Source: Flammulina velutipes (lineage: Eukaryota; Basidiomycota; Agaricomycetes; Agaricales; Physalacriaceae). From it: a DNA stretch of 64,000 nt. Of the stretch, positions 10,679 through 20,886 are shown one piece after another. The position numbers were made by a program, and so were the translations under genes. The notes under the pieces were generated by a model that had not been told where the DNA came from, made no database searches, and was given only the letters and a program-made list of their open reading frames with translations. The DNA is taken from the NCBI GenBank assembly GCA_011800155.1, contig CM022369.1, positions 124,001 through 188,000 on the forward strand. Reading direction: 5' to 3'. Each line of letters starts with the position of its first letter. Positions within the stretch are counted from its first letter, which is position 1.

Positions 10679-13188
10679 GGCGCCTAACGCAGACCGTGGT
10701 AATGATAACTATTTGGCACTCACCATCATGCGTCGAAATTGGACTCAAAAGTTCAACATCATGTTCGTCCACCACCGCTGCGCGCGTCAAAGCTGGACCT
10801 TAGACTTGCTCGATATTATGTCGGCAAGCTCTATCAAATTTGTGGCAGCAAGCACTTCGGACATATTTCGAGTGCATTGTTCAGCAATCGGCTTTATGCT
10901 GTTGCTATCTACTACGTATGCGGTGCCCTACATCTACAATGGGCCTATTCTCCTTCAGCTCCTCCTGTACGTGCTTCAAGGCCGTCCAACTGCCTTACTA
11001 ACAACCACACTGCAGCCGCTGTCCTGAATGGCCACCTTGTTTCCGCTGGCTTTGAACGTCACTACAAGTAAAACCTTGTGCGTACTGACGTCCTGTCCGT
11101 TTACGATGAGCTTTATCTGACGTTTCCCAGATTTACAGCTCGCTCGTGTTACCATTGTTTATTCATTTCCCTCCGGTACGTGCGCTCAGGCCGTCTGACT
11201 GTCTTACTGACAACCGATCTTTAAGCCTTCTTCGGTGATGGACAGTCGCCTTGCTGCGCTCGCTATGAACGTCGCTGAACCTGTTACAAAAAAATCTCGT
11301 ACGTCCTGGCGCCCTTTTCATTTACGATGAGCTTTTTCCTGACATTTCTCAGCTTTAGTACTTGCTCGTCCCACAGCTACTACCATTGTCATTCCTTTCC
11401 TTCCGGTACGTACACCCCAGGCCGTCCGATTGTCTTATTGACAACTCTCAAGCCTTCCTCCGCGATGGATCGTCGCCTTGCTGCGTTCGCTTTGAATGTC
11501 GCTGTATCTGCTACCAATATTTTGTACGCCTGAGTGGGTGACGACCACTGTCTTGCCCACGCGCAAACCCTGGCAGCACTGGCGACTGTATGACGAGGAG
11601 GTCGATGAGGCATGAAAAGGACGATGTCGACGACGACGAAGCAAGTGGGTATTTTATGCTTTTTTATTTACCCATGACACTACCTTATATAACATACTGT
11701 ATCCTGTTATCTCCAGCCCATTCAATACCGCTATCATATTGTAGACTTGCCTATTTCTACTAACTGTCTATTTCATTACAGCTCTACCTTACGAAATGCT
11801 GGAGCCATATTGTGTCACGTGTCACTATTTTGTGGCGCATGTCTTAGCCGTGCGGGCCTGGCGCTCCTATTGAAGATACCGAGTCTTCCCTCTCCTCCCA
11901 TCACCATGTCTCTACCTTCGAGGATATCGTCGCACTTTTTTCTCAACGCTATACTCAATGATACATCGGAAAATGATACAGACCTCGTAGACGACATCGA
12001 TGAAGTGAAGGAACTCATCGGCTCCGTGTCCTCTCTCAGCATCCAAAGGGAGGTCGCGCCATCTAGTTCAGATCCTGGCGAGACTGTTCGAAGCGGGCTC
12101 GGCCAACAGTCTGTTGCACGTATCTTGTCTGCAGCCTCCAAGGCAGTCAAGGACAGGACTGACATGGCATATAGAAGGTATGTTCTCCTTTTTTCAGTTC
12201 AGTCTGCCATCCTGATCTCCGGTGTTAGTTTGATGGCAGCCTTCAACAAATACTGCATCGAAGAAAATTTTATAGCCCCTGGAGTGAACGTCTACAAAAT
12301 TACCCAGCTCGATACCGAGACTGACTTCTGGATAATCGCTTGGATTATGGCTGAGTCAGTCGCTTTATTGCTTCATGATACAGCTATTGAAAGAAAGTAG
12401 ATGTGATGGGCAAGACAGACACGGAAAACCTCTTGAAGGGCCCATCGGGTCTTGGTCGAAGGCCTCCAAAATGCGTTCCGCTGTTTCGATGGGATTCGGT
12501 ATCGATGGAGGGAAGGGTAGTCTTAGTTGGGATGCTAAAACTGGCCACGGGAATCCGTCCTTGTCTCTCGTTCTCGCAAGGTACTTTCGTGGCCTTCATC
12601 GTCGGAAGGTAAGTTGTTCCATTATCTGGAGAAGTATTCATCGGCTTATTGATACTAGGTTCAAATTCACGGGGAGGTTCCCACCAGTTCCAGGGCAATC
12701 TCAGCAGTGTGTATTCCTTTACCTAGAACTGGATATGCGGAAACATACTTCTGTAGGATCTCATTCGACAACTATACCAATGGAACTCTGCGTGTATGGC
12801 AGGACCACCTCAGGGTGATTGGTGTGGCCCAAAGATGCGTCGCTGTCTCCACGCCATCTACTGCCTGGCCTTTGTATGCCATCGCAAGATCGACGATATG
12901 AGGCTGGAGTTCGACGAATCGGGAATTCCGTCTTTGACTCTTACGCTCCCGTTCCGCAAAACACACCAGCTTGGGAGTGGGTGAGCCTTTGTCTCGCAGA
13001 GCGACGGTGCTAACGCATCCACAGACATCAAGCCATTCATTGTACGCAGGTCTTCAATGGCTATGCGCCATCTGTGTCCCATCCGCGCAGTGATTCGAAG
13101 GTTGAAGGAATGAGATATTCAGAACGACGCGATCGCATGATGCACCGTCGTAGTATGGTAAGTCACCTCTGGTTCCAGGGTGTCCCAG
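10678..13188. repeat. 2.5-kb identical tract, copy A
   Basis: This tract is repeated in the same orientation at 15647-18157, a constant offset of 4969 bp. All open frames inside both copies translate identically, and the lines I compared base by base show no difference. Homology continues outside the tract at both ends but with many mismatches (left, about 10645-10677 against 15605-15646; right, 13189-13330 against 18158-18300). The tract carries a tandem-repeat leader and most of a tyrosine-recombinase-like gene. Confidence 0.9.
10965..11535 (+). repeat. Three imperfect tandem units of about 230 bp (in copy A)
   Basis: Three units start near 10967, 11173 and 11403. Each has a GTACGTGC/GTACGTAC-like motif, then CAGGCCGTC or AAGGCCGTC, an ACTGACAAC-like motif, and the last two continue into a segment encoding a variant of MDRRLAAFALNVAVSAT. 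The spacing and the GTACGT/CAG borders suggest duplicated exon-intron units at the 5' end of the recombinase element. The array is reproduced in copy B at 15934-16504. Confidence 0.75.
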
Positions 13189-13345
13189 CTGACACAACGA
13201 CGCAGGGCGCGCAGACGTATATGTCAGTATTTCCGTAACAAGCTGGTGGACATTGATCTCGACGATGTTTACTTCTCTACTATCAACCTCTTTTTTGTAG
13301 AAATGGGACTCAATGGTTATCAGGAGACTTATGGTGCCCACTGCG
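11906..13345 (+). pseudogene. Tyrosine recombinase-like gene, copy A (C-terminus decayed)
   Basis: The reading starts at MSLPSRISSHFFLNAILND and passes a helical core-binding-like segment (QQSVARILSAASKAVKDRTD, about 12100-12160). Later blocks typical of basidiomycete tyrosine recombinases/DNA breaking-rejoining proteins follow: MRSAVSMGFGI with HGNPSLSLVLARYFRGLHRR (about 12470-12600), GEVPTSSRAISAV (about 12675), LTLPFRKTHQ (about 12935) and DIKPFIVRRSSMAMRHLCPI (about 13025). The blocks lie in different frames and need introns or frameshifts. After 13188 the copy diverges from copy B and is damaged. The HxxR box is replaced (NGTQWLSGDL survives at about 13305) and no Tyr block follows. The relic then runs into ABC-transporter sequence. 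It cannot encode an active recombinase. Confidence 0.7.
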
Positions 13346-13408
13346 TCAGATCTGCGAGTCTAAGGACTGTACCCTCCCTTTGGTTCAAGTTCACTAACAT
13401 TATAATCA

Positions 13409-14535
13409 ATGTCGAGCGGCGCAAGTGTCGAGGTAACTGCCAAACCTCGAGTCCTACTGTTTCTTGAAGAACCAACGTCAGGCCTGGACAATCGATCCGC
13501 TGGGCAATTTGCACTCCTCCGCAAACTCGCTACCGATGTACAAGTCATCCTCTGCACGATTCATCAACTGTCCGCTCTCCGTTTTCGATCGTCTTCTCTT
13601 CCTGACTGATGCTAATGCCGAATGGATGCTTCACATCATTGGAAGAAACGCGAACTGGCGAAGACCGTCGCAGGTGCACAACAAAGCTGCCAAAGGCCTT
13701 TAAAACCAGATGTCATCCGTCTTTATGATGATCACTATCCTTTGGCGACATAGTCGAGCAGATTATGACTCAACTTGCGTTATATGAAGCTCGTAAGCGA
13801 CCATACAAGACAGTGGCAGGCTTTTGTCCTCTCGAACATCACGGCAGAGATCGTTGATGGCTGTTTGTCCTGCCAGTGATACTACCCCGTAGTTCTTTAT
13901 CGCAGTCTCCAGTCGAAGTAGACTCGTTTTCCTTTTCGTGCTTGGCTTCCTACTCTTCACTTCGACGTTTACTGATCTCGTCATTCCCTGTGTCGACAGT
14001 GTTGAGACTGGTGGAAACATGACCAATATGACGCCTATTGCCAGTGATCTGTGGGTACGTCGTGATCCCAAATATCCTCGTATACAAACCAACTCACGAT
14101 CTTTCGTTCCAGTCTCCTCACTCATCCTGATGAATTCGCCCGTTTTTGGATCTTCATGTATCGTATGTCGTCACCCTTCACATACATGGTTAGCGGACTG
14201 TTGTCGACGAGTTTGGCGAATAATGGTGCTCTCCGATCGAACTATCTACTATCCAGCCGCCTGCCAATGCGACGTCCAACCGCAGAAATGTATGGGGCCA
14301 TATAATCGCCACAGATGGCATCGTCTTCTGCGTCTGCAGATTGCCAGTCCTGTTCCATCATCTCGATGAACTTCTTGGCTTCCGTCTGAGTGAGTTTCGA
14401 CCATAGATGGAGGGATTATTGTGTTCAATGTCTTTGGAGCGTTTTTCTTGGATTGGTTGGCGCCGGTACCCAGGGCGAAGCAGGCTTCGGTGTCCAATCA
14501 TGAGGAGAAGGTGATGTCGAGTTTGGCGAATCTGA
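13409..14535 (+). pseudogene. PDR-type ABC (ABCG) transporter relic, C-terminal half
   Basis: Pleiotropic-drug-resistance ABC transporters export lipophilic compounds across the plasma membrane. Here a signature stretch of the second nucleotide-binding domain survives: [20 protein letters not shown] (Walker B and D-loop, about 13430-13500), then [11 protein letters not shown]. Further on are transmembrane-domain pieces: LFTSTFTDLVI with VETGGNMTNM (about 13950-14030), [20 protein letters not shown] and [16 protein letters not shown] (about 14110-14215), and FNVFGAFFLDWLAPVPRAK (about 14420-14475), which resembles the usual C-terminal end. The N-terminal half, most of the second membrane domain and any continuous frame are missing. 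The relic begins within about 80 bp of the recombinase relic, so the element probably landed in or next to it. Confidence 0.75.
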
Positions 14536-15646
14536 CGGCGGAGCTGAAGGCGTTCAATAGGATACGGGATACCTATTTACTGTTTGCTGGAGGCTTTATT
14601 TATGTCGTTCAGGATGTTGACTACATCCATCTGGACACGTCAGTACTTATCTTCGTTTGAGTTGCTCTGTGTTCTTACATCGAGACCAGATGAGCACATC
14701 ATAGGATATGTGGTGGTGGGTTGAAATCTGTGTGATTGTGTTCTCCAAGCGCTCACTAAACCACAGACACCAAACATGAGTGTTTTGAGTGGCGTCGCAT
14801 TTATCTCTTTGGGGTCGCTCGATTCCTTCCTTCCGGGACCATCAGCTTCATATCTAGTGAATATCCCTTACCACCAATATTCTTATATTCTACTCACTGC
14901 TGGAACGTCATGTACTGAGGCAAAATGGCAAAAAATATATGTGTTTCTGTTTACCCTATGGAGACGAAGCCAATTGCCACATGGCTTCTCTTCGTGCTTC
15001 TCTCCCAATGTCCGAGAATTTGGAGGTGGCTTTGCTCACTAAAAATGGTAGTTTGTGAGTAAGTCAACTTCAGATAGACCTAAATATTCAACCCTTGTAT
15101 TTAAGTCGCTTCAACCGAGTGGTCACCAGTATTGTCGGGACTTCCTACAACATCAGGCGGGTTGGAAAATTGATTGCCCAATCTATGAAAATTATGGTAC
15201 GCAAACACAGAGGTGTATCTTTTGGCGCACTGTGGAACTGCTTCCCTAGATCGTGGAATGGTATGATGTCGTTAGGTTGCTGAGGCAGAATGAAGCAAAT
15301 GCCGCTGTACGTAGAATTCTGCAGCAACTCACCACGAGTTTTGAATCTCCACATAGTTCCGATATAGCCTCTATAGAGTTCGCCATGGCAGTGCACAGAA
15401 AGCCATATCTCAACCCATCGTCACCACGAATTTGGCTGGTCAGCAACAGTTTTTGAAGGCTATGGGTGGGTGGCGAGGGTGGCAGAGAGATGAAGACGGA
15501 TATTCTCACACAGCTGTGGATGGGTTCTAAGTTGATACAACCATTCGCATTGGTATCATCATGTTTGTATTTTGCTTCTCAATAGGCCACACACCAACCT
15601 TTCTTGGGCAGATAGGCGGGAAGGTGTTAAGACATGGCGCTTAAGC
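14536..15646. other. Decayed sequence between the relics
   Basis: Short frames only. The plus-strand frame continuing from the transporter relic (ELKAFNRIRDTYLLFAGGF, about 14545) is no longer recognisable as transporter sequence. A plus-strand frame at 15253-15456 (VRLLRQNEANAAVRRILQQL) looks coding-like but is unassigned. The last 40 bp (about 15605-15646) are a diverged copy of the 5' exon region of the minus-strand gene that ends at 10678. Confidence 0.4.
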
Positions 15647-18157
15647 CGGCGCCTAACGCAGACCGTGGTAATGATAACTATTTGGCACTCACCATCATGC
15701 GTCGAAATTGGACTCAAAAGTTCAACATCATGTTCGTCCACCACCGCTGCGCGCGTCAAAGCTGGACCTTAGACTTGCTCGATATTATGTCGGCAAGCTC
15801 TATCAAATTTGTGGCAGCAAGCACTTCGGACATATTTCGAGTGCATTGTTCAGCAATCGGCTTTATGCTGTTGCTATCTACTACGTATGCGGTGCCCTAC
15901 ATCTACAATGGGCCTATTCTCCTTCAGCTCCTCCTGTACGTGCTTCAAGGCCGTCCAACTGCCTTACTAACAACCACACTGCAGCCGCTGTCCTGAATGG
16001 CCACCTTGTTTCCGCTGGCTTTGAACGTCACTACAAGTAAAACCTTGTGCGTACTGACGTCCTGTCCGTTTACGATGAGCTTTATCTGACGTTTCCCAGA
16101 TTTACAGCTCGCTCGTGTTACCATTGTTTATTCATTTCCCTCCGGTACGTGCGCTCAGGCCGTCTGACTGTCTTACTGACAACCGATCTTTAAGCCTTCT
16201 TCGGTGATGGACAGTCGCCTTGCTGCGCTCGCTATGAACGTCGCTGAACCTGTTACAAAAAAATCTCGTACGTCCTGGCGCCCTTTTCATTTACGATGAG
16301 CTTTTTCCTGACATTTCTCAGCTTTAGTACTTGCTCGTCCCACAGCTACTACCATTGTCATTCCTTTCCTTCCGGTACGTACACCCCAGGCCGTCCGATT
16401 GTCTTATTGACAACTCTCAAGCCTTCCTCCGCGATGGATCGTCGCCTTGCTGCGTTCGCTTTGAATGTCGCTGTATCTGCTACCAATATTTTGTACGCCT
16501 GAGTGGGTGACGACCACTGTCTTGCCCACGCGCAAACCCTGGCAGCACTGGCGACTGTATGACGAGGAGGTCGATGAGGCATGAAAAGGACGATGTCGAC
16601 GACGACGAAGCAAGTGGGTATTTTATGCTTTTTTATTTACCCATGACACTACCTTATATAACATACTGTATCCTGTTATCTCCAGCCCATTCAATACCGC
16701 TATCATATTGTAGACTTGCCTATTTCTACTAACTGTCTATTTCATTACAGCTCTACCTTACGAAATGCTGGAGCCATATTGTGTCACGTGTCACTATTTT
16801 GTGGCGCATGTCTTAGCCGTGCGGGCCTGGCGCTCCTATTGAAGATACCGAGTCTTCCCTCTCCTCCCATCACCATGTCTCTACCTTCGAGGATATCGTC
16901 GCACTTTTTTCTCAACGCTATACTCAATGATACATCGGAAAATGATACAGACCTCGTAGACGACATCGATGAAGTGAAGGAACTCATCGGCTCCGTGTCC
17001 TCTCTCAGCATCCAAAGGGAGGTCGCGCCATCTAGTTCAGATCCTGGCGAGACTGTTCGAAGCGGGCTCGGCCAACAGTCTGTTGCACGTATCTTGTCTG
17101 CAGCCTCCAAGGCAGTCAAGGACAGGACTGACATGGCATATAGAAGGTATGTTCTCCTTTTTTCAGTTCAGTCTGCCATCCTGATCTCCGGTGTTAGTTT
17201 GATGGCAGCCTTCAACAAATACTGCATCGAAGAAAATTTTATAGCCCCTGGAGTGAACGTCTACAAAATTACCCAGCTCGATACCGAGACTGACTTCTGG
17301 ATAATCGCTTGGATTATGGCTGAGTCAGTCGCTTTATTGCTTCATGATACAGCTATTGAAAGAAAGTAGATGTGATGGGCAAGACAGACACGGAAAACCT
17401 CTTGAAGGGCCCATCGGGTCTTGGTCGAAGGCCTCCAAAATGCGTTCCGCTGTTTCGATGGGATTCGGTATCGATGGAGGGAAGGGTAGTCTTAGTTGGG
17501 ATGCTAAAACTGGCCACGGGAATCCGTCCTTGTCTCTCGTTCTCGCAAGGTACTTTCGTGGCCTTCATCGTCGGAAGGTAAGTTGTTCCATTATCTGGAG
17601 AAGTATTCATCGGCTTATTGATACTAGGTTCAAATTCACGGGGAGGTTCCCACCAGTTCCAGGGCAATCTCAGCAGTGTGTATTCCTTTACCTAGAACTG
17701 GATATGCGGAAACATACTTCTGTAGGATCTCATTCGACAACTATACCAATGGAACTCTGCGTGTATGGCAGGACCACCTCAGGGTGATTGGTGTGGCCCA
17801 AAGATGCGTCGCTGTCTCCACGCCATCTACTGCCTGGCCTTTGTATGCCATCGCAAGATCGACGATATGAGGCTGGAGTTCGACGAATCGGGAATTCCGT
17901 CTTTGACTCTTACGCTCCCGTTCCGCAAAACACACCAGCTTGGGAGTGGGTGAGCCTTTGTCTCGCAGAGCGACGGTGCTAACGCATCCACAGACATCAA
18001 GCCATTCATTGTACGCAGGTCTTCAATGGCTATGCGCCATCTGTGTCCCATCCGCGCAGTGATTCGAAGGTTGAAGGAATGAGATATTCAGAACGACGCG
18101 ATCGCATGATGCACCGTCGTAGTATGGTAAGTCACCTCTGGTTCCAGGGTGTCCCAG
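15647..18157. repeat. 2.5-kb identical tract, copy B
   Basis: Second copy of the tract at 10678-13188 (offset 4969 bp, same orientation). Its right-hand continuation (18158-18483) keeps the recombinase C-terminus that copy A has lost. The two copies therefore look like relatives of different age whose central part has been homogenised. Confidence 0.9.
15934..16504 (+). repeat. Three imperfect tandem units of about 230 bp (in copy B)
   Basis: This is the same three-unit array as at 10965-11535, shifted by 4969 bp and apparently identical to it. Confidence 0.75.
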
Positions 18158-18483
18158 TTGACATAATGACACAGAGCGCGCAGACGTTCTGTCAGTACTT
18201 CCGTAACAACCTGGTGGACATTGGTGTTGATGATGTTCACTCCTTTGCTACCCACTCTTTTCGGCGAGGCGGGACTCAATGGTTATCTGGAGAGTTGCGG
18301 TGGCCACTGCGTCAAATTTGCGAGTACGGGGGATGGTCGAGCGACTTTTCGCACTTGACTATCGTCAAATATCTGATCTCATGGAACGATGGGGGTACTT
18401 TACGCAGAGGTGACTTTTTCAACTTCGACCGGGCACCTGCGATGAAGTGTTTTTCCTGTAATCGGTCCTGTCACTGTGCATAA
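16875..18483 (+). pseudogene. Tyrosine recombinase-like gene, copy B (catalytic end retained)
   Basis: This copy shares its N-terminal and central blocks with copy A and adds a C-terminal exon that copy A lacks. That exon reads QYFRNNLVDIGVDDV, ATHSFRRGGTQWLSGELRWP, CEYGGWSSDF and IVKYLISWND, and ends in MKCFSCNRSCHCA. HSFR (His at 18253-18255, Arg at 18262-18264) fits the HxxR box of tyrosine recombinases. The Tyr of VKYLISW (18370-18372) is the candidate nucleophile. The terminal Cys-rich tail is usual for this fungal group. The link from the central exon (CPIRAV) to the last exon needs a frame change near 18055-18065, and the direct frame stops at about 18078, so the gene is probably dead. 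It could be Crypton-like, but I see no element ends that prove this. Confidence 0.75.
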
Positions 18484-18868
18484 ACATTGTGCACTTTCAA
18501 AACCATTCCAACCTCATGTTTTATGTGTTCGCCGAATTTTGAATTCCCACTAGCTCTTTGTTCGGGTAATTGGCCAATTTCTTCCTCCCTGCTCACTCAT
18601 GAACATTAATATCAATACTCTAGCTTGAGATTGCTTATGAAAATTTCCCGTCTTCTGGCAATGATCTGTCGAAAAGCTACTTTGAAGTATCTCTCTACAC
18701 CCTGCCATACCGAAAACTTCTGGAACAGCATTCGGTCTACACGGGAAAGGGCACAAACGACGGAGAAACGAGGATGGCGAGGACGACTTCGGGTTGCCCA
18801 TGGCCGAGAAACGTGCGCTTCATTTGATCTCTGGTAACCTATTCCGATACTTACTCCCATCCGCAGGC
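18484..18868 (+). other. Unassigned coding fragment
   Basis: At about 18745-18905 one plus-strand frame reads EDGEDDFGLPMAEKRALHLI, followed by SGNLFRYLLPSAG. This composition and regularity suggest real coding origin. It switches frame relative to a preceding stretch (LYTLPYRKLLEQHSVYTGKG, about 18690). I do not recognise the family. It lies directly upstream of the P-type ATPase relic but does not resemble an ATPase N-terminus. Confidence 0.35.
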
Positions 18869-20886
18869 CACCAATCCATTGCTCAAATGTCCAGTCGCCG
18901 CCACCGTTGCTCGCCACTCAGCGTCAGCAGTTAATGAGGACGTTGTCGTGGGCGATATCATTCTTGTCAACATAGGCGACATCGTCCCCGATGCTCGAAT
19001 CATCGATGGACAAGAAACTCGGATGCTACGAACCCTTGCTCACAGGCGAGTCGCTTCCTGTTACCAATATTTACGACACGCTCAACGACCCCGTAGGTGA
19101 CCACGTCAGCATGATACACACTGGGTCCCAGGTCACCGAAGGTCGTGCGCGTGCCGTAGTCATGATGACCGGCATGAAAACAGAGCTGGGCAAGATCGCA
19201 GTAGCTATGGAACGCAGAGAAATCAACTCTGCATCTAGTTTCGCCAAATTCAGACACAATGCCCCGTCGCCATGGGAGTCCCAGGCACTACTCTATAAAT
19301 CCGATTGAATTGGCTTGCGTATAATCTTTTGGGTTGCGCGATTGTTGTACTGGTTCTGGTTTTGGGAAAATCCAGGATTCCATCGCCACGGCTATATCCT
19401 TGCTTTCCGCGTCATTGGTGGCAGCCGTCAACTTGACTCTCTCTGTTACGTGTCGAGATCTACCACTGCGGAACGCTTTGGTGCGCCGGATGGACGCTGT
19501 GGGAACCTTGTAAGTTCCGAGGGCATTTCCATTCCTTTCCCAGTCTGACCGACTTGTTCTTAGAGCCGGGGTTTTGGATATCTGTTCAAAGGCGGGAACT
19601 ATCGCGGTTGACAAAATGGTTCTGCGCAAAGCTTGGGTTCCCTCCAAGCCAGTCATCGAGAAATGCGAAACTAAAGTCGGACAACTTCATCGTCGAGACG
19701 GGGAAATAGTCAGTTGATCGTATATAGTGGAGCCATAGTACTGACCTTTGACTTAGTCCTTACCATCCACGAGGAACCATCTCAATAGTCGACTCGTTAA
19801 GAGACAATTAAGGCTCAACAGGAGAATGAGGACGATGATTTGTGGGGATGACATCATTCACATCGATAGACTGTACGGCGCATTCAGAGATCTAGTTCAG
19901 AGTGCGGCTCTGGCTACCCTTCGTCTCTTGGAAGGAGGAGACTGGGATGTCAACGGCGACCCAACTGAAGTTGCCCTCCAAGTCTTCGCGAGGCAGGGCA
20001 CGGTAAACCGCATCTGTTTGTTGTTTTCTTTCTTTGCGAGACGTTGAACTCATACTCTATTCATGACCCAGCCGCTCCGCAAGCAGCACACCGGAGGTCA
20101 GGCACTCGCTCGGGTTGTTTTGCACGTCTCCCCCAGCAGGGCATTATACAAAGGGTAGAATCGAGGTACAGCACTCAAGGAGCATTCACTCATGCCCAAA
20201 TAGACGGTCATTATGAAATGCTTGTCGAGCACACGTTCGACTTGACGCTTCCGGAAGATGCCTCTGCTGATGCTAAAGACTATGCTATCTGATCTGTAAG
20301 TCTCTAATCGTTCGCTCACTAGTTCACAATGCTTATAGTTCCGCTTAATAGATATGAAGGGGGCCGTTGAACATGTCTTGGAGCGATGCTCCTTCATGGA
20401 GCTTGGCGATGAGTGTATTGCGATCACTGAAGAGCGGGTCGCCGATATCCTTGAGAGGATGGACGAACTTGCGAGTGAATGATTGCGTGTTCTTGTTCTC
20501 GGTCGCAAGTGTATGCCACACTCGCACGCTGATGTCATCAAGACGGCGAAGCGGGATGTCTTGGACTGCTGTTTTATTGGTCTTGTCGGGATATAGTAAG
20601 TCTCGTTGTTGCCTTGGTATGGTGGGACATGCTAATACTGTTCCAGTGATCCTCTTCGACCCGAATCGAAAGGCGCTGTCTTGGATTCTCATCGTGCTGG
20701 AATCGTTCACCGTAATGCTTACTGGTGATCACGTACGTTTAGCTCTCACAAACATGAACCCAATAAACTCAACTACGTTGCAGGCCGCTACTACGACTCC
20801 TATTGCTCGGTCCGTAGTGATATCGGGCAACTTGTATGCACATATCCGATCTCCTTCTCGTTGTTGCTCGCTGTGCACCTGTAACT
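18869..20886 (+). pseudogene. P-type ATPase (type IID/ENA-like cation pump) pseudogene
   Basis: ENA-type ATPases export Na+/K+ across the plasma membrane. Ordered remnants are DVVVGDIILVNIGDIVP (actuator domain, about 18940), then in a second frame ALLTGESLPV-like LLTGESLPVTNIYDTLNDP (about 19040) and VTEGRARAVVMMTGMKTELG (about 19130). NALVRRMDAVGTL lies at about 19470. The phosphorylation-site region reads LDICSKAGTIAVDKMV (about 19575) where the family has CSDKTGT, so the phosphorylated Asp is absent. Nucleotide-domain pieces follow: GGDWDVNGDPTEVALQVFAR (about 19935), MKGAVEHVLERC (about 20355), YDPLRPESKGAVLDSHRAGI (about 20648) and, after a frameshift, VMLTGDH (about 20710). The last block reads ATTTPIARSVVISGN. 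The membrane C-terminus is missing. Multiple frameshifts plus loss of the catalytic residue make this a clear pseudogene. Confidence 0.82.

Noticed and set aside
14237..14250. tRNA T-loop-like GATCGAAC sequence
   Set aside because: No matching acceptor, D or anticodon stems around it.
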